From assembly GCF_004011505.1 (NCBI RefSeq), contig NZ_SAUN01000001.1, positions 558,001 to 622,000 of the forward strand: a stretch of DNA of 64,000 nt, given 5' to 3'. The notes under the pieces were generated by a model that saw only the letters and a program-made list of their open reading frames with translations, did not search any database and was not told the origin of the DNA. Position 1 is the stretch's first letter. Each line of letters begins with the position of its first letter. Shown here piece by piece: positions 45,806-55,020 of the stretch. The stretch is from Nonomuraea polychroma (GTDB lineage Bacteria > Actinomycetota > Actinomycetes > Streptosporangiales > Streptosporangiaceae). Made by a program: the position numbers and the translations under genes.

Positions 45806-46519
45806 TCAGAGCAGGTCGGCCGTGGTCGCGCCCGCAGACTCGAAGGCCTCCCGCCAGAAGGCCTCGAGCAGGGGGAACCGGTCGGGGTCCGACGTCTTCT
45901 TCCGCAGGAAGCCGTGGACGACCACCGAATACCCGGTCATGTCGGGGAGCAGCCGAGCGTCCCGCAGTTCCTTGATCTTCTGCTTGCGCGCGCCCTCGCT
46001 CAGGTCGAGCTTGTTGATGTCCAGGTCACCCCGGTTGTTGATGAGGTCGCTGAACACGATGATCTCGTGCGCCTTGTCCGGCTGCCGCTGGGCGCCGAGC
46101 TGCCTGACCACGTACCGCAGCGCGCCCAGCACGTCCGACCCCTGGCCCTCGGTCGGGCAGTCGAACAGCTGGGCCGCCCGGGGCAGGACCTCCTTGATGC
46201 GGTGGGATCTGACGCGCTCCTCGACGACCGGGTTCTCGTTGGGGTTCTCCGCCCTGGTGGCGGCGATGGCCACCGGATCCTGGCGGCACGTGCTGCTCTC
46301 CGAGCTCCCCGTGACGGCGGCGAACGCGATCCAGTCGCAGTTCTGGGCGAACGCAGGCAGCTTGGAGGTGAGGTCGCCCCTGGAGGTGGCGGGCTCGGCG
46401 TAGCTGGTCGAGTCGACGATCACGCCGCAGACGGCACGCGCCTCGGTGCCGCACCCCGCCACCCCGGTCACGACCAGCAGCAGTGCGCCTAAGGTTGCGA
46501 CGAGCCGATGCCGGGTCAT
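45806..46519 (-). CDS. Secreted lipoprotein with von Willebrand A-like features
   Basis: A 237-residue protein with signal peptide and lipobox (LLLVVTGVAGC). The mature part has the beta-strand CGVIVDSTSYAEP and later EIIVFSDLINNRGDLDINKL, which look like strands 1 and 4 of a vWA-like fold, but the metal site DxSxS is not intact. Cysteines recur (NCDWIAF, CRQDP, FDCPTEG). The ATG overlaps the upstream coiled-coil gene stop (ATGA). Probably an envelope component; function unknown. Confidence 0.75.
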   Translation of the reverse strand: MTRHRLVATLGALLLVVTGVAGCGTEARAVCGVIVDSTSYAEPATSRGDLTSKLPAFAQNCDWIAFAAVTGSSESSTCRQDPVAIAATRAENPNENPVVEERVRSHRIKEVLPRAAQLFDCPTEGQGSDVLGALRYVVRQLGAQRQPDKAHEIIVFSDLINNRGDLDINKLDLSEGARKQKIKELRDARLLPDMTGYSVVVHGFLRKKTSDPDRFPLLEAFWREAFESAGATTADLL

Positions 46520-47340
46520 GCGTCCCCTTGCCCAAGATCTTGTCCCTCGGCCGTGGCGTGGTCGTCCGGCGGGTCCGACGCGAAGGGCGCCGGGCCGAGC
46601 TGACGACGGGACTCGGCCGGCAACTCGCGCGGCATCACCTCCGCCTGCCACACCTCGATCCGGCCCTCCACCTCCCGCAGGATCCGCCCGATCTCCTCGC
46701 GCCCAGAGATCGCCGCGGGCGTGTCACCATTCGCCTCCATCGCGATGACCTCGCCCTTCCACAGGGACGGAATCTCCTCCCGGCGCGGATGGGCCTCCAG
46801 CACGCCGCCCTTGTACGCGGCGATGAGCTGCTCGGCCCTGGCGTGCACGGCCTCCACCTCATGGTCGCGCTCGATCAGCGCGCTCTCCCACTCCTGGCTG
46901 AGCTGCTCGATCCGGGCCCTGGCCTGCTGCACGTTGGCGTTCGCCTCCTCGACCACGGCCCGCCGCCGCGCCTCCGCCCGCCGCGCCCTGGCCTCCGCGA
47001 TCGAGATGAACGTGTCCTCGTCGGCCGTGGCGTGCCCGTTCACGTGCGTGGGCCGTGGCTCGGGCCGCGTGTCGCTCCTGCCCAGCTCCCGCAGGATCAC
47101 CTCCCGCGCCCCGACCGCCCTCTCCAGTAACACCGTACGGGCAGCCGCAAGCCGCCGGTCGACCTCAGTGATCTGCTCGCGGGCCCGGGCACGGATCTCC
47201 GTCACGTACGCGGGCTGGTAGTCAGGATCGGTGAACTCGCCCAAGGGATGTCGGCGGGCGTCCCGCATCCCCTGCCGGCGGGCCTCCTCCCGCTCGGCCG
47301 GCGGATCGCCCCGCTTGAACAGCCGCGACAAGAACGCCAT
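46516..47340 (-). CDS. Unrecognised soluble coiled-coil protein
   Basis: A 274-residue, highly charged helical protein: MAFLSRLFKRGDPPAEREEA, then long coiled coils (VTEIRARAREQITEVDRRLA; EARARRAEARRRAVVEEAN; ARIEQLSQEWESALIERDHE) and a disordered acidic end. No enzyme motif. It is coupled to the lipoprotein gene by ATGA. Its start (MAFLSRLFKR) recalls that of the 4-TM coiled-coil protein (MRFLRRK), suggesting related scaffold roles. Confidence 0.75.
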   Translation of the reverse strand: MAFLSRLFKRGDPPAEREEARRQGMRDARRHPLGEFTDPDYQPAYVTEIRARAREQITEVDRRLAAARTVLLERAVGAREVILRELGRSDTRPEPRPTHVNGHATADEDTFISIAEARARRAEARRRAVVEEANANVQQARARIEQLSQEWESALIERDHEVEAVHARAEQLIAAYKGGVLEAHPRREEIPSLWKGEVIAMEANGDTPAAISGREEIGRILREVEGRIEVWQAEVMPRELPAESRRQLGPAPFASDPPDDHATAEGQDLGQGDA

Positions 47341-47448
47341 CCGCGTCTCCTGGCTCCGGCCGGACCGGAACCCGGTCCGGGTGTGCCTGAACCCCAGACT
47401 ATGTGCTCCCTTCCCGAGCCGGGATCTGGAATGAGGGCGCCGGTGGGG

Positions 47449-47934
47449 CTAGTCGGTGGCTTCTGTCTTCACGAGGAGTTTCTTGAGCAGGCCGTCCAGG
47501 ACGGCCTGATCGGCCGGGGTGAGGGCGCCCACCATGTTCGCCTCCACCTCCGCCCGGATCGTCATCGCGTCCATCCACAGGTCGTGGCCCTTGGGAGTGA
47601 CCTCGACGTCCACCCGCCGGCGATCCTCCGTGCTGCGCACCCGGCGTACCAGGTCCGATCGCTCCAGCGTGTCGAGCCGGCCGGTCATGCCCGCCGGGGA
47701 CAGCAGGAGGTCCGTGGCGAGCTCGGACGGGGTGGCCGAGCCGCCGCGCGCCACCAGCCGGTGCAGCGTCTCGAACTCGAAGTCCTGCATGCCCACCTCC
47801 CTCAGCGCCGCCTCCTTGGTGTGGGCCAGGTGCTTAACGAGGACCTGCAGCCGCGTCACGATCGCCTCCACCTGCTCGTCGAAGGGCGCCTTGCCGCGCC
47901 AGCGAGCCAGGTGACGATCGACCGAGTCCTTCAT
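47449..47934 (-). CDS. MarR-family transcriptional regulator
   Basis: A 161-residue winged-helix regulator. The recognition region is ATPSELATDLLLSPAGMTGRLDTLERSDLVRRVRS, and the wing is STEDRRRVDVEVTPKG, the MarR DxRR signature. Start taken at MKDSVDRHLARW (47934); two earlier in-frame starts exist. It is divergent from an MFS transporter, with an inverted repeat over the shared promoter, so it probably represses the transporter and itself. Confidence 0.9.
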   Translation of the reverse strand: MKDSVDRHLARWRGKAPFDEQVEAIVTRLQVLVKHLAHTKEAALREVGMQDFEFETLHRLVARGGSATPSELATDLLLSPAGMTGRLDTLERSDLVRRVRSTEDRRRVDVEVTPKGHDLWMDAMTIRAEVEANMVGALTPADQAVLDGLLKKLLVKTEATD

Positions 47935-47955
47935 GCAACGGATCATACGGTAGCA

Positions 47956-47994
47956 AGTATTTTGTTGACGAAACATTCGCTGGCGAAATACTGT
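47956..47994. promoter_or_regulatory. MarR operator and promoter of the MFS gene
   Basis: AGTATTT (47956-47962) and AAATACT (47986-47992) form an inverted repeat. Inside and at its end, TTGACG (47965-47970) and TACTGT (47989-47994) make a plus-strand promoter with 18-base spacing, 12 bases before the MFS ATG, so the MFS message would be leaderless or nearly so. A repressor bound here would block it. Confidence 0.65.
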
Positions 47995-48005
47995 GCCTCC
48001 TCGTG

Positions 48006-49274
48006 ATGAATCGACTGCTGATAGGGCGATGCCTGTCCGCGCTCGCCACCGCTCTCATCCCCACGACCCTGACCCTCGCGGTGCTGCGGACGACGGGGGA
48101 CGGCGCGGCGCTGGGCGTCGTGCTGGCGAGCGAGATGGTGCCGCTGCTGCTGTTCCTCCCCGTGGGTGGGGTGCTGGCCGACCGGATCCGGCCCCAACGG
48201 GTCGCGTTGCTCGCCGACCTGACCCGGTGCCTGTCGCAGGCGGCCATAGCCGTCGAGCTGTTGCTCGGAGTGAACCGTCTCCTCGATCTGGCACTGCTGT
48301 CGGCGGTGGCGGGGGTGGCCATCGCGTTCGGCAGCCCGGCCGTGCCGAGGCTGGTGGTCGCGGTGGTGCCCGGGCCGGACCGGTTGCGGATGAACGCGCG
48401 GATCGGCGTGGCGACGAGCCTGTCCGCGGTGGTGGCTCCGGCGCTGGCGGGCGCTATCACGCTGGCCGCCGGTCCGGGCTGGGCGGCCGCGCTCACGGCG
48501 GTGCTGTTCGCCTGCTCGGCGCTGACCCTTGGCGGTATCCATACGGCCTCCGCAGGCGCTCGTACGTCTGGCCCAGGTCGTACGTCCGCCGCGTCCGCGA
48601 GGCGTCTTGTCGGGCGGGGTAGTGCGGCCTCCTCCTTCGGCAGAGATCTGGTCGAGGGATGGCGGGAGATCAGGGAGCGTCCGTGGTTCCTGGCGTGCGT
48701 GCTGGGGCACGGCGTGTGGCACTTCATGGCCGGGTTGTTCCTCACGCTCGGCCCGGTGACCGCCGTGCAGGAGCTGGGTGGCGAGGCGAGCTGGATGGTG
48801 ATCCTGCAGAGCGGCACGGTCGGTCTGGTCCTGGGCGTGTTCGCGGCTCCTCGGCTGCCCATCCGGAGGCCGCTGGCAGTGGTGCAGCTCGGTGCCGCGT
48901 GTTACGTGCTGCCCATGGTGGCCCTCGCCGTGACGGCGCCCGCCCCGGTGACGGCGGGGGCGTACTTCGTGGCGATGTTCGGGCTGGGGGTGCTCAGCCC
49001 GCTGTGGGAGACGGTCGTGGCCGATGAGATTCCGGAAGCGGCGCTGGGGCGGGTGCGGTCGTTCGACCAGCTCATCTCGTTCGCGTCCAGGCCGTTCGGG
49101 CTGGCGGTGGCGGCGCCGCTGGCCGGCCTCACCGGGGTGACGGCGCTGGCACTGACGGGCGGCGTGCTCGTCGCCGCCGCCAACCTGGCCGCGATCGTCC
49201 CGATGGCGCGCTCTCGCAGAAGGCGCGCCGCTCCTGAGCCCTGCGTCACAGAAGGAAAATTGCGGCGCCGCTAG
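48006..49274 (+). CDS. MFS transporter, probable drug exporter
   Basis: A 422-residue transporter with about 12 helices. Seen: LIGRCLSALATALIPTTLTL in TM1, ASEMVPLLLFLPVGGVLADR (motif A-like), and the second half starting GWREIRERPWFLACVLGHGV. It resembles the MFS_3/enterobactin-exporter-like group. Divergent from the MarR gene, which is the likely regulator. ATG at 48006, one codon after an in-frame GTG. Confidence 0.88.
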   Translation: MNRLLIGRCLSALATALIPTTLTLAVLRTTGDGAALGVVLASEMVPLLLFLPVGGVLADRIRPQRVALLADLTRCLSQAAIAVELLLGVNRLLDLALLSAVAGVAIAFGSPAVPRLVVAVVPGPDRLRMNARIGVATSLSAVVAPALAGAITLAAGPGWAAALTAVLFACSALTLGGIHTASAGARTSGPGRTSAASARRLVGRGSAASSFGRDLVEGWREIRERPWFLACVLGHGVWHFMAGLFLTLGPVTAVQELGGEASWMVILQSGTVGLVLGVFAAPRLPIRRPLAVVQLGAACYVLPMVALAVTAPAPVTAGAYFVAMFGLGVLSPLWETVVADEIPEAALGRVRSFDQLISFASRPFGLAVAAPLAGLTGVTALALTGGVLVAAANLAAIVPMARSRRRRAAPEPCVTEGKLRRR

Positions 49275-49290
49275 AGATCAGCGGCGCCGC
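49262..49290. terminator. Bidirectional terminator
   Basis: GCGGCGCCGC occurs at 49262-49271 and again at 49281-49290. Being self-complementary, the two copies form a 10-bp stem with a 9-base loop, which also contains the MFS stop codon. It separates the convergent MFS and membrane-protein genes. Confidence 0.8.
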
Positions 49291-49312
49291 ACAAACGAGA
49301 CAGAAAGGAAAA

Positions 49313-50032
49313 TTATCCCTTCTCGGCCTCGCCCGTGGCCTGCTCCATCGCGTCCTCCGGGGAGGCCTCCAGGTCCTGCTCGGCGTCCGCGCCTGCCTGG
49401 GCCGACGCCTTGTCCAGGCGGACCCAGCTCGTCACGCTCTCCACCGCGAACAACACGAACAGGTACGCCGTCAGCACCGCCAGCACGGGCGTCACGATGC
49501 CGAGCGCCGCGCCCACCCCTATGATCAGCAGCCGCACCTCCCAGCCGAGCCCCGCGTGGAACACCCAGGCGGGCGGCCAGATGCTCTGCCGCGTCCGGTA
49601 AACGGTGTCATAGGTGTGGTATCCCACGACGTACACCAGCACGAACAACAACCACTTCGGCGCGTCGGCGGCCAGGCCGATCGCGATGATGGCGAGGAAC
49701 TCGGTGCCGCGCAGCAGCGGCGGCGTCAGCCAGTCGAAGCGGCCCAGGTGGTCGCTCGGCGCCGTGGGCAGAATGAGCAGCAAGCAGATCGCCACGGGCA
49801 CCAGCAGGATCGGGCCGGGCTGGAGCAGCCCGGTGACCGCGAGGGCGGTGACGGTGAGGAGGGCGGCGAGCGTGGCGGGCACGGGCGGCAGGCCGCGGCC
49901 CAGCCGGGGCGCCACCATGTGCGTGAGGGGACCGTCGTCGCGATAGGCGAGCAGCCGGGCGGTCTGGATGCGCCGGCGCTCCTCGTCGGGGTCCGGCGTG
50001 GGGGTGGCCATGGCCTGCGGTGCGGTGATCAT
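49313..50032 (-). CDS. DUF5941-type integral membrane protein
   Basis: A 239-residue protein with about five TM helices (LAALLTVTALAVTGLL; ILLVPVAICLLLILP; WLLFVLVYVVGYHTYDTVYR; LLIIGVGAALGIVTPVLAVL; AYLFVLFAVES) and an acidic C-terminus. It matches the DUF5941 region often joined to or paired with CDP-alcohol phosphatidyltransferases. The ATG overlaps the upstream phosphatidyltransferase stop (ATGA). Function unknown; a partner in lipid head-group synthesis is inferred. Confidence 0.78.
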   Translation of the reverse strand: MITAPQAMATPTPDPDEERRRIQTARLLAYRDDGPLTHMVAPRLGRGLPPVPATLAALLTVTALAVTGLLQPGPILLVPVAICLLLILPTAPSDHLGRFDWLTPPLLRGTEFLAIIAIGLAADAPKWLLFVLVYVVGYHTYDTVYRTRQSIWPPAWVFHAGLGWEVRLLIIGVGAALGIVTPVLAVLTAYLFVLFAVESVTSWVRLDKASAQAGADAEQDLEASPEDAMEQATGEAEKG

Positions 50033-51540
50033 ACGAGGGACCTCATCAAGCGACCGGTGAGGGTGTAGGCGGCGGCGAGGGAGCCCCAGATCACCAGCGT
50101 GAGGAAGGTGATCCGGGCGTCGAAGAGGGCGGCGGTGATCGCGATGGCCGCGAACCGCTCGCCGATGGGGAACACGATCATCTTGCGCGCCCAGTGGACG
50201 GCCCGGAACTTGCCTGCCTTGGTCCACATCTTGAGCAGGCCCCGCAGCCCCTGGCTGCGTTCCACCTTCCGGCGTACGAGGGCCTGGCGCAGGGCGCGGT
50301 CGTCGGGCGCGTTCAGCGGCAGCGTGGGCAGCTGGGCGGCCGGCTTGCGGCGGTTGGAGATGCCGAAGGAGAAGTCGAGCAGGTGGCGCACCGACTGCAG
50401 GCTCAGCGCGGCCAGCGCGAAGATCCAGATGTCGTCGCCGTGGCCCGCGACCACGTAGCCGACGGCCAGGCCGGCGAAGACCACGTATTCCTTGAACCGG
50501 TCGAACGTGGCGTCCAGCCACGCCCCCAGCACGCCGAACTTGCGGGCATATCGGGCGACCTGCCCGTCGACGCAGTCGAAGACGAACGCGAAGTAGATCA
50601 GCACGCCGCCCAGCACCATCCACGGGCGGTCGCCGGTGGCGAAGCAGGCGGCGGCGGCCACGCCCAGCGCGATCGAGATCAGCGTCACCTGGTTGGGCGT
50701 CAGCCCGCGCCGGGCGGCCCAGCGGGCGATGAAGCGAGAGTAGGTGGAGACGAAGAACGTGGTGAAGAAGCCGTCGGCGCCCTTGACCGCGTTGTTGAGC
50801 CGGGCGCGGTCCTCGTCCATGCCGGCCATCTCGGCGCCGGCCTCGTTGACTTCCTCCTGGGTGGTGACCCGGCGGTAGAACAGGTCGCGGCGGCCGCGGA
50901 TGCCGACGGAGACGCCGTTGCGCACCAGGCCGAACACGACGAGCTGCACCAGGTCGTCGTCCGGGCCGAACGTGTGCGCCATGGCGGCCAGCTCGCGGCA
51001 GGTCTGCGCGAGGACGGGGGCGTTGCGCGCGCTGAGGTGCAGGGGACCGAGCATCACCGCGTTGGGCCTGGTCACGGCGTGGGCCGCGGTGCCGACGGAC
51101 ACCACGCGCGATTTGCCGACGCGGGAGCGCACGGGCAGTCCCTCGACCCGGCTGAGCCCGATCTCCGGCTCGGCCTCGTCGATGGGGACGCTGTCCTCCT
51201 GAGCCTCCTCCTCCGCCGTGTCTGGTCGCGGCTCTTTCGCGACGAGCGCCAGCGCACCGCGCTTGGTCTTGGTGATCTGGTAGATCAGCTCGTCGTGGAC
51301 GACCGAGTTCTCCGGGATGATGAGCAGGCTCTCCGTTGCGGTCTCTGCCACGTCGGCCAGGTTGCGCAGGGCGGTGGCCACGTCGTCGGAGGGGATGACG
51401 GCGAGCCGTGGATCGAGGGGGGTGAGCTGGCTGCGCAGCCGCTCGGCCACGGTGGGTTCGCCGGGCAGCGCGGCCAGCCTCAGGCCGGTCGGAGAGGTGT
51501 CGGGGCCGGGCGAGGCGCCCAGCAGGACCACGCGGGTCAT
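50029..51540 (-). CDS. CDP-alcohol phosphatidyltransferase with an N-terminal extra domain
   Basis: A 503-residue membrane enzyme. The CDP-alcohol transferase signature is exact: DCVDGQVARYARKFGVLGAW followed by D-x3-D (DG-x2-AR-x8-G-x3-D-x3-D), near residue 330. Several TM helices surround it. The first 240 residues (MTRVVLLGASPGPDTSPTG; EEEAQEDSVPIDEAEPEIG) are a soluble domain that lacks an obvious nucleotidyltransferase GxGTR motif. In some bifunctional inositol-lipid enzymes an N-terminal cytidylyltransferase sits here, but this one looks different. The downstream membrane protein is coupled. The ATG follows GAAAGGGAG. Confidence 0.88.
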   Translation of the reverse strand: MTRVVLLGASPGPDTSPTGLRLAALPGEPTVAERLRSQLTPLDPRLAVIPSDDVATALRNLADVAETATESLLIIPENSVVHDELIYQITKTKRGALALVAKEPRPDTAEEEAQEDSVPIDEAEPEIGLSRVEGLPVRSRVGKSRVVSVGTAAHAVTRPNAVMLGPLHLSARNAPVLAQTCRELAAMAHTFGPDDDLVQLVVFGLVRNGVSVGIRGRRDLFYRRVTTQEEVNEAGAEMAGMDEDRARLNNAVKGADGFFTTFFVSTYSRFIARWAARRGLTPNQVTLISIALGVAAAACFATGDRPWMVLGGVLIYFAFVFDCVDGQVARYARKFGVLGAWLDATFDRFKEYVVFAGLAVGYVVAGHGDDIWIFALAALSLQSVRHLLDFSFGISNRRKPAAQLPTLPLNAPDDRALRQALVRRKVERSQGLRGLLKMWTKAGKFRAVHWARKMIVFPIGERFAAIAITAALFDARITFLTLVIWGSLAAAYTLTGRLMRSLV

Positions 51541-51680
51541 GACTCCCTTTCGAGACGGTAGCGGGGGGTTGAACAACGGGTAATGCGGGGACAGGCGTCA
51601 AAGTCTAGTGAGGGTCACGTAAAGTCGCGTCATCAGAGCATGCCCGTAATTAGATCCGGGTCCGGCCGTAAGATGTCCGA

Positions 51681-52415
51681 GTGAGTCTCTACCGTGACGA
51701 AGGCGTAGTTCTGCGTACGCAGAAGCTCGGCGAGGCCGACCGCATCGTCACCGTGCTGGCCAAGCGCACCGGCAAGATCCGGGCGGTGGCGAAGGGTGTG
51801 CGCAGGACCACGTCCCGCTTCGGGGCGAGGCTGGAGCCGTTCACCCACGTCGACCTGCAGTTTCACACCGGCCGCACGCTCGACGTCGTCACGCAGGCGG
51901 AGACGATCAGGCCTTATGGCGAGGTGCTGGCCGCCGACTACCCCCGCTACACCGCCGGCACCGCGATGCTGGAGACGGCCGACCGGCTGACGCACGGGGA
52001 GAAGGAGCCGGCGCTGCGGCAGTTCCTGCTGCTGGTGGGCGGGCTGCGCACACTCGCCGACCGGGAGCACGAGCCGAGGCTGGTGCTGGACGCCTACTTC
52101 CTGCGTTCGCTGGCCGTGGCCGGCTACGCGCCCGCGCTGGACGCGTGCGCCAAGTGCCAGGCGCCGGCGATCAGAGCGTTCGCCATCGTCGCAGGTGGCG
52201 TGGTGTGCGGGGCGTGCAAGCCGGCCGGGTCGGCGGTGCCCGCGGGGGAGACGATCGGGCTCATGACGGCGCTGCTGCGCGGCGACTGGGCCACCGCCGA
52301 CGCCTCCGACTCCCGCCATCGCAACGAGTGCAGCGGGCTGGTCGCCGCGTATCTGCAGTGGCACCTCGAACACGGAATACGCTCTCTGCGACACGTCGAA
52401 AGGGAGCTTGCGTGA
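51681..52415 (+). CDS. recO: DNA repair protein RecO
   Basis: A 244-residue recombination mediator acting with RecF/RecR to load RecA. N-terminal OB fold: [33 protein letters not shown]. The C-terminal zinc site is formed by CAKCQAPAI and [13 protein letters not shown] start. The stop overlaps the uppS start (GTGA), the standard actinobacterial recO-uppS pair. Confidence 0.95.
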   Translation: MSLYRDEGVVLRTQKLGEADRIVTVLAKRTGKIRAVAKGVRRTTSRFGARLEPFTHVDLQFHTGRTLDVVTQAETIRPYGEVLAADYPRYTAGTAMLETADRLTHGEKEPALRQFLLLVGGLRTLADREHEPRLVLDAYFLRSLAVAGYAPALDACAKCQAPAIRAFAIVAGGVVCGACKPAGSAVPAGETIGLMTALLRGDWATADASDSRHRNECSGLVAAYLQWHLEHGIRSLRHVERELA

Positions 52416-53185
52416 ACGTACGACCTCCGACCCCGCATCCGTCCGGCGCCACGCCGCCGCCGATCCCGCGCGAGCTGGTGCCCCGGCACGTGGCCATCGT
52501 CATGGACGGCAACGGCCGCTGGGCCAAGAGCCGCGGGCTGCCGCGCACCGAGGGCCACAAGGCAGGCGAGTCCTCGTTGTTCGACGTCATCGAAGGTGCG
52601 CTGGAGCTGGGCATCCCCTATCTGAGCGCGTACGCGTTCTCGACGGAGAACTGGAAGCGCTCGCCCGACGAGGTGCGCTTCCTCATGGGCTTCAACCGGG
52701 ACGTGATCAGGCGGCGGCGCGACGAGCTCAACGCCATGGGCGTGCGGGTGCGCTGGGCGGGCCGGCCGGGCCGGTTGTGGAAGAGCGTGATCTCCGAGTT
52801 GCAGACCGCCGAGGAGATGACCGTCTCCAACCGCAAGCTGACGTTGCAGTTCTGCGTCAACTACGGCGGGCAGGCCGAGATCGTCGAGGCGGCGGTGAAG
52901 CTGGCTGAGGACATCGCGGCCGGGCGGGTGAAGCCGTCCAAGGTCAACGAGAAGGTGTTCGCCCGCTATCTGGACGAGCCGGAGATCCCCGAGGTCGACC
53001 TGTTCGTGCGCTCGTCGGGGGAGCAGCGGTTCTCCAACTTCCTGCTGTGGCAGTCGGCCTACGCCGAGATGGTGTTCCTGGACCGGCTGTGGCCGGACTT
53101 CGACCGCAGGGACCTGTGGGAGGCGTGCGAGATCTACGCCAAGCGCGACCGGCGCTACGGCGGCGCGATCCCCAACCAGGTCTAA
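52412..53185 (+). CDS. uppS: Isoprenyl transferase (undecaprenyl/decaprenyl diphosphate synthase)
   Basis: A 257-residue cis-prenyltransferase making the polyprenyl carrier for the cell wall. Motifs: [17 protein letters not shown] (catalytic Asp), [19 protein letters not shown], and the C-terminal [20 protein letters not shown] and SAYAEMVF. Coupled to recO by GTGA. The product chain length cannot be read from sequence. It converges on an alpha/beta hydrolase gene (4-base overlap). Confidence 0.95.
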   Translation: MNVRPPTPHPSGATPPPIPRELVPRHVAIVMDGNGRWAKSRGLPRTEGHKAGESSLFDVIEGALELGIPYLSAYAFSTENWKRSPDEVRFLMGFNRDVIRRRRDELNAMGVRVRWAGRPGRLWKSVISELQTAEEMTVSNRKLTLQFCVNYGGQAEIVEAAVKLAEDIAAGRVKPSKVNEKVFARYLDEPEIPEVDLFVRSSGEQRFSNFLLWQSAYAEMVFLDRLWPDFDRRDLWEACEIYAKRDRRYGGAIPNQV

Positions 53186-53964
53186 CTCAGGAACTCCGCC
53201 ACGTCCGCGGCGAAGCGCGGATGGCCGAACGTCCCGATGTGGCTCGTCCCGGAGTAGATGATCAACTCCGACTCCGGCAGCCGCTCGGCCGTCTCCTTGA
53301 AGAGCTCCACGGTGTAGGCCAGGTCGCGCTCGCCGCCGACGATCAGCGTGGGCGCCGTGATGCCGGCGAGCCGGCGGCGTACGTCGAAGGTGTCCTCGGC
53401 CTGGGCGAAGTGCAGCATGTCCAGGGGGTTCGCCGGCCGCATCAAGGGGTCGGCGAGCCAGAGCAGGGGGCGGAACAGCGCCCTGGTGAGCGCGGTCCTG
53501 CCGACCACGGGCGCCTGATGGTGCGCGCCGCGCCGCCCGGCCGCCACCGCCTCGGTGTAGCGCCGCTGGACCTCGCGGGTACGAGCGGTCAGCGTGTACG
53601 CCGCCCCGGCCACCACCAGCCGCCTGACGACCTCGGGATGATCGGCGGCCAGTTGCAGCGCCAGGGACCCGCCTGAGGACATGCCCAGCACGTCCACGGG
53701 CTCGCCGAACCGCTCGGCCAGGGCCTCGGCATGCTGAGCGGCGATGTCCGCCATGGTCGTGCCCGCGGGCGTCCCCGGCGCCCGGGTGACCGCGTAAACG
53801 TGGAAATGCCGCCCGAGCGGGTCCATCGCCTTGCGCTCCATCCTGAGCGCCCACCCTGTCGGATTGGCGTGGTCCGGCGTGAACCACCGCAGCACCACCA
53901 GCGGCTTCCCCGCACCGACCGTGTAGTACGGCAGTCCGTGCGCGAGCGTGCCCGTATCCATCAT
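53182..53964 (-). CDS. Alpha/beta hydrolase
   Basis: A 260-residue hydrolase. Nucleophile elbow: [17 protein letters not shown]. Acid: [16 protein letters not shown]. His: [15 protein letters not shown]. The start at the MM pair (53964) removes an upstream in-frame extension that shows no family features. Substrate unknown. Confidence 0.85.
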   Translation of the reverse strand: MMDTGTLAHGLPYYTVGAGKPLVVLRWFTPDHANPTGWALRMERKAMDPLGRHFHVYAVTRAPGTPAGTTMADIAAQHAEALAERFGEPVDVLGMSSGGSLALQLAADHPEVVRRLVVAGAAYTLTARTREVQRRYTEAVAAGRRGAHHQAPVVGRTALTRALFRPLLWLADPLMRPANPLDMLHFAQAEDTFDVRRRLAGITAPTLIVGGERDLAYTVELFKETAERLPESELIIYSGTSHIGTFGHPRFAADVAEFLS

Positions 53965-54462
53965 CACCCTGCGTCCCTCATACACGGGGTAACGACCGGG
54001 GGCGGTGCCGAACTCCCGCCAGGGGACATGATCTCCGGATCCCGGGAAAACGGAGCGGGCCTGCCCGTCCTCGCTGCCGCCTTCGACCGCCGACACCGCG
54101 TCCCGGGCGGCGCCCCGGGCAACGTAGCCGGCGCCGCCCTCCTCGCCGAGGAATCGGCGTGCCGCCTGGGCCTGTACCTGCACCATGCCGGTGACCTCGA
54201 TGATCGAGACTCGGCCGCGAAGCAAGAGCACCTACGCGAGGCGTCCCAGGCACGCCGCCACTCTCTCTTCCGGCCGGTCACCTTCAACGGGTTCGACGTC
54301 AGGACAGCAGCTCATAGACCTTCGCGTGGAGATCTCGCAGTCGTAGACGAGGGGTGTGCGCCAGAATCGCCGCGGAAATTCCTGTGTCCTCCTGTCGAAT
54401 CCGAGCCGGCCCGGTCGACGCGTCAGCAGAGACGGAAACAACGTGGCAGGAAGGAACAGACC
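53965..54462. other. Intergenic stretch with no recognised gene
   Basis: About 500 bases between the divergent hydrolase and the dihydrofolate-reductase-like gene. Open frames exist on both strands (an extension of the hydrolase frame and short frames on the other strand), but their products show no family motif and low-complexity Arg/Pro content. Only an RBS (AAGGAACAGACC) before 54463 is clear. Confidence 0.5.
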
Positions 54463-55020
54463 ATGAGGAAGATCATCGAGCAGGGCGTGGTGACGTTGGA
54501 CGGCCAGATCAGCACCCCGCAGAACTGGCTGGGCGGATTGTGGGCCGGAGAGTTCGAGCAGCGCTCGCGGGACCTGTTGTTCTCGGTGGACGCCCTGTTG
54601 TACGGGCGGGTCAGCTACGAGCAGCACGCGGCGATCTGGCCGCACATGGAGGAGCAGTTCGGCGACTACGCGGTCAGGATGAACACCATCCCGAAGCACG
54701 TCGCCTCCACCACTCTGAAGCAGTCCACCTGGAACGCCACCCTCATCGAGGGGGATGTGGTGGAGGAAGTCGCCAAGCTGAAGAGCCAGCCCGGCGGCGA
54801 CATCCTGAAAGTCGGCACCGGCGGCCCGCTCAGCCGCACCCTGCTCCAGCACCGGCTGGTGGACGAATACCTGTTCTGGCTCGTCCCGGTGATCGCCGGC
54901 AGTGGGGCGCGCCTGTACGACGGCATCGACACGACGTTCCTGACACTCGTCGACGTCGTGCGGCTGGAGAACGGCGTGCTGGGCCTCACCTACACACCGA
55001 AGGTCACAGCGAGCGCGTGA
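54463..55020 (+). CDS. Dihydrofolate reductase/RibD C-terminal-fold protein
   Basis: A 185-residue member of the RibD_C/YwjB-YyaP group (MRKIIEQGVVTLDGQISTPQ; ALLYGRVSYEQHAAIWPHME; GGDILKVGTGGPLSRTLLQH; VDEYLFWLVPVIAGSGARLY). It should be an NADPH-dependent reductase of unknown substrate, not folate DHFR itself. AGGAA precedes the ATG. The last 17 bases overlap the convergent acetyltransferase. Confidence 0.88.
   Translation: MRKIIEQGVVTLDGQISTPQNWLGGLWAGEFEQRSRDLLFSVDALLYGRVSYEQHAAIWPHMEEQFGDYAVRMNTIPKHVASTTLKQSTWNATLIEGDVVEEVAKLKSQPGGDILKVGTGGPLSRTLLQHRLVDEYLFWLVPVIAGSGARLYDGIDTTFLTLVDVVRLENGVLGLTYTPKVTASA

Noticed and set aside
45797..45808. Second TGAGCGCTCTCA site
   Set aside because: Only the 8-base core is symmetric and it lies at the end of a coding region; weak compared with 45716-45733.
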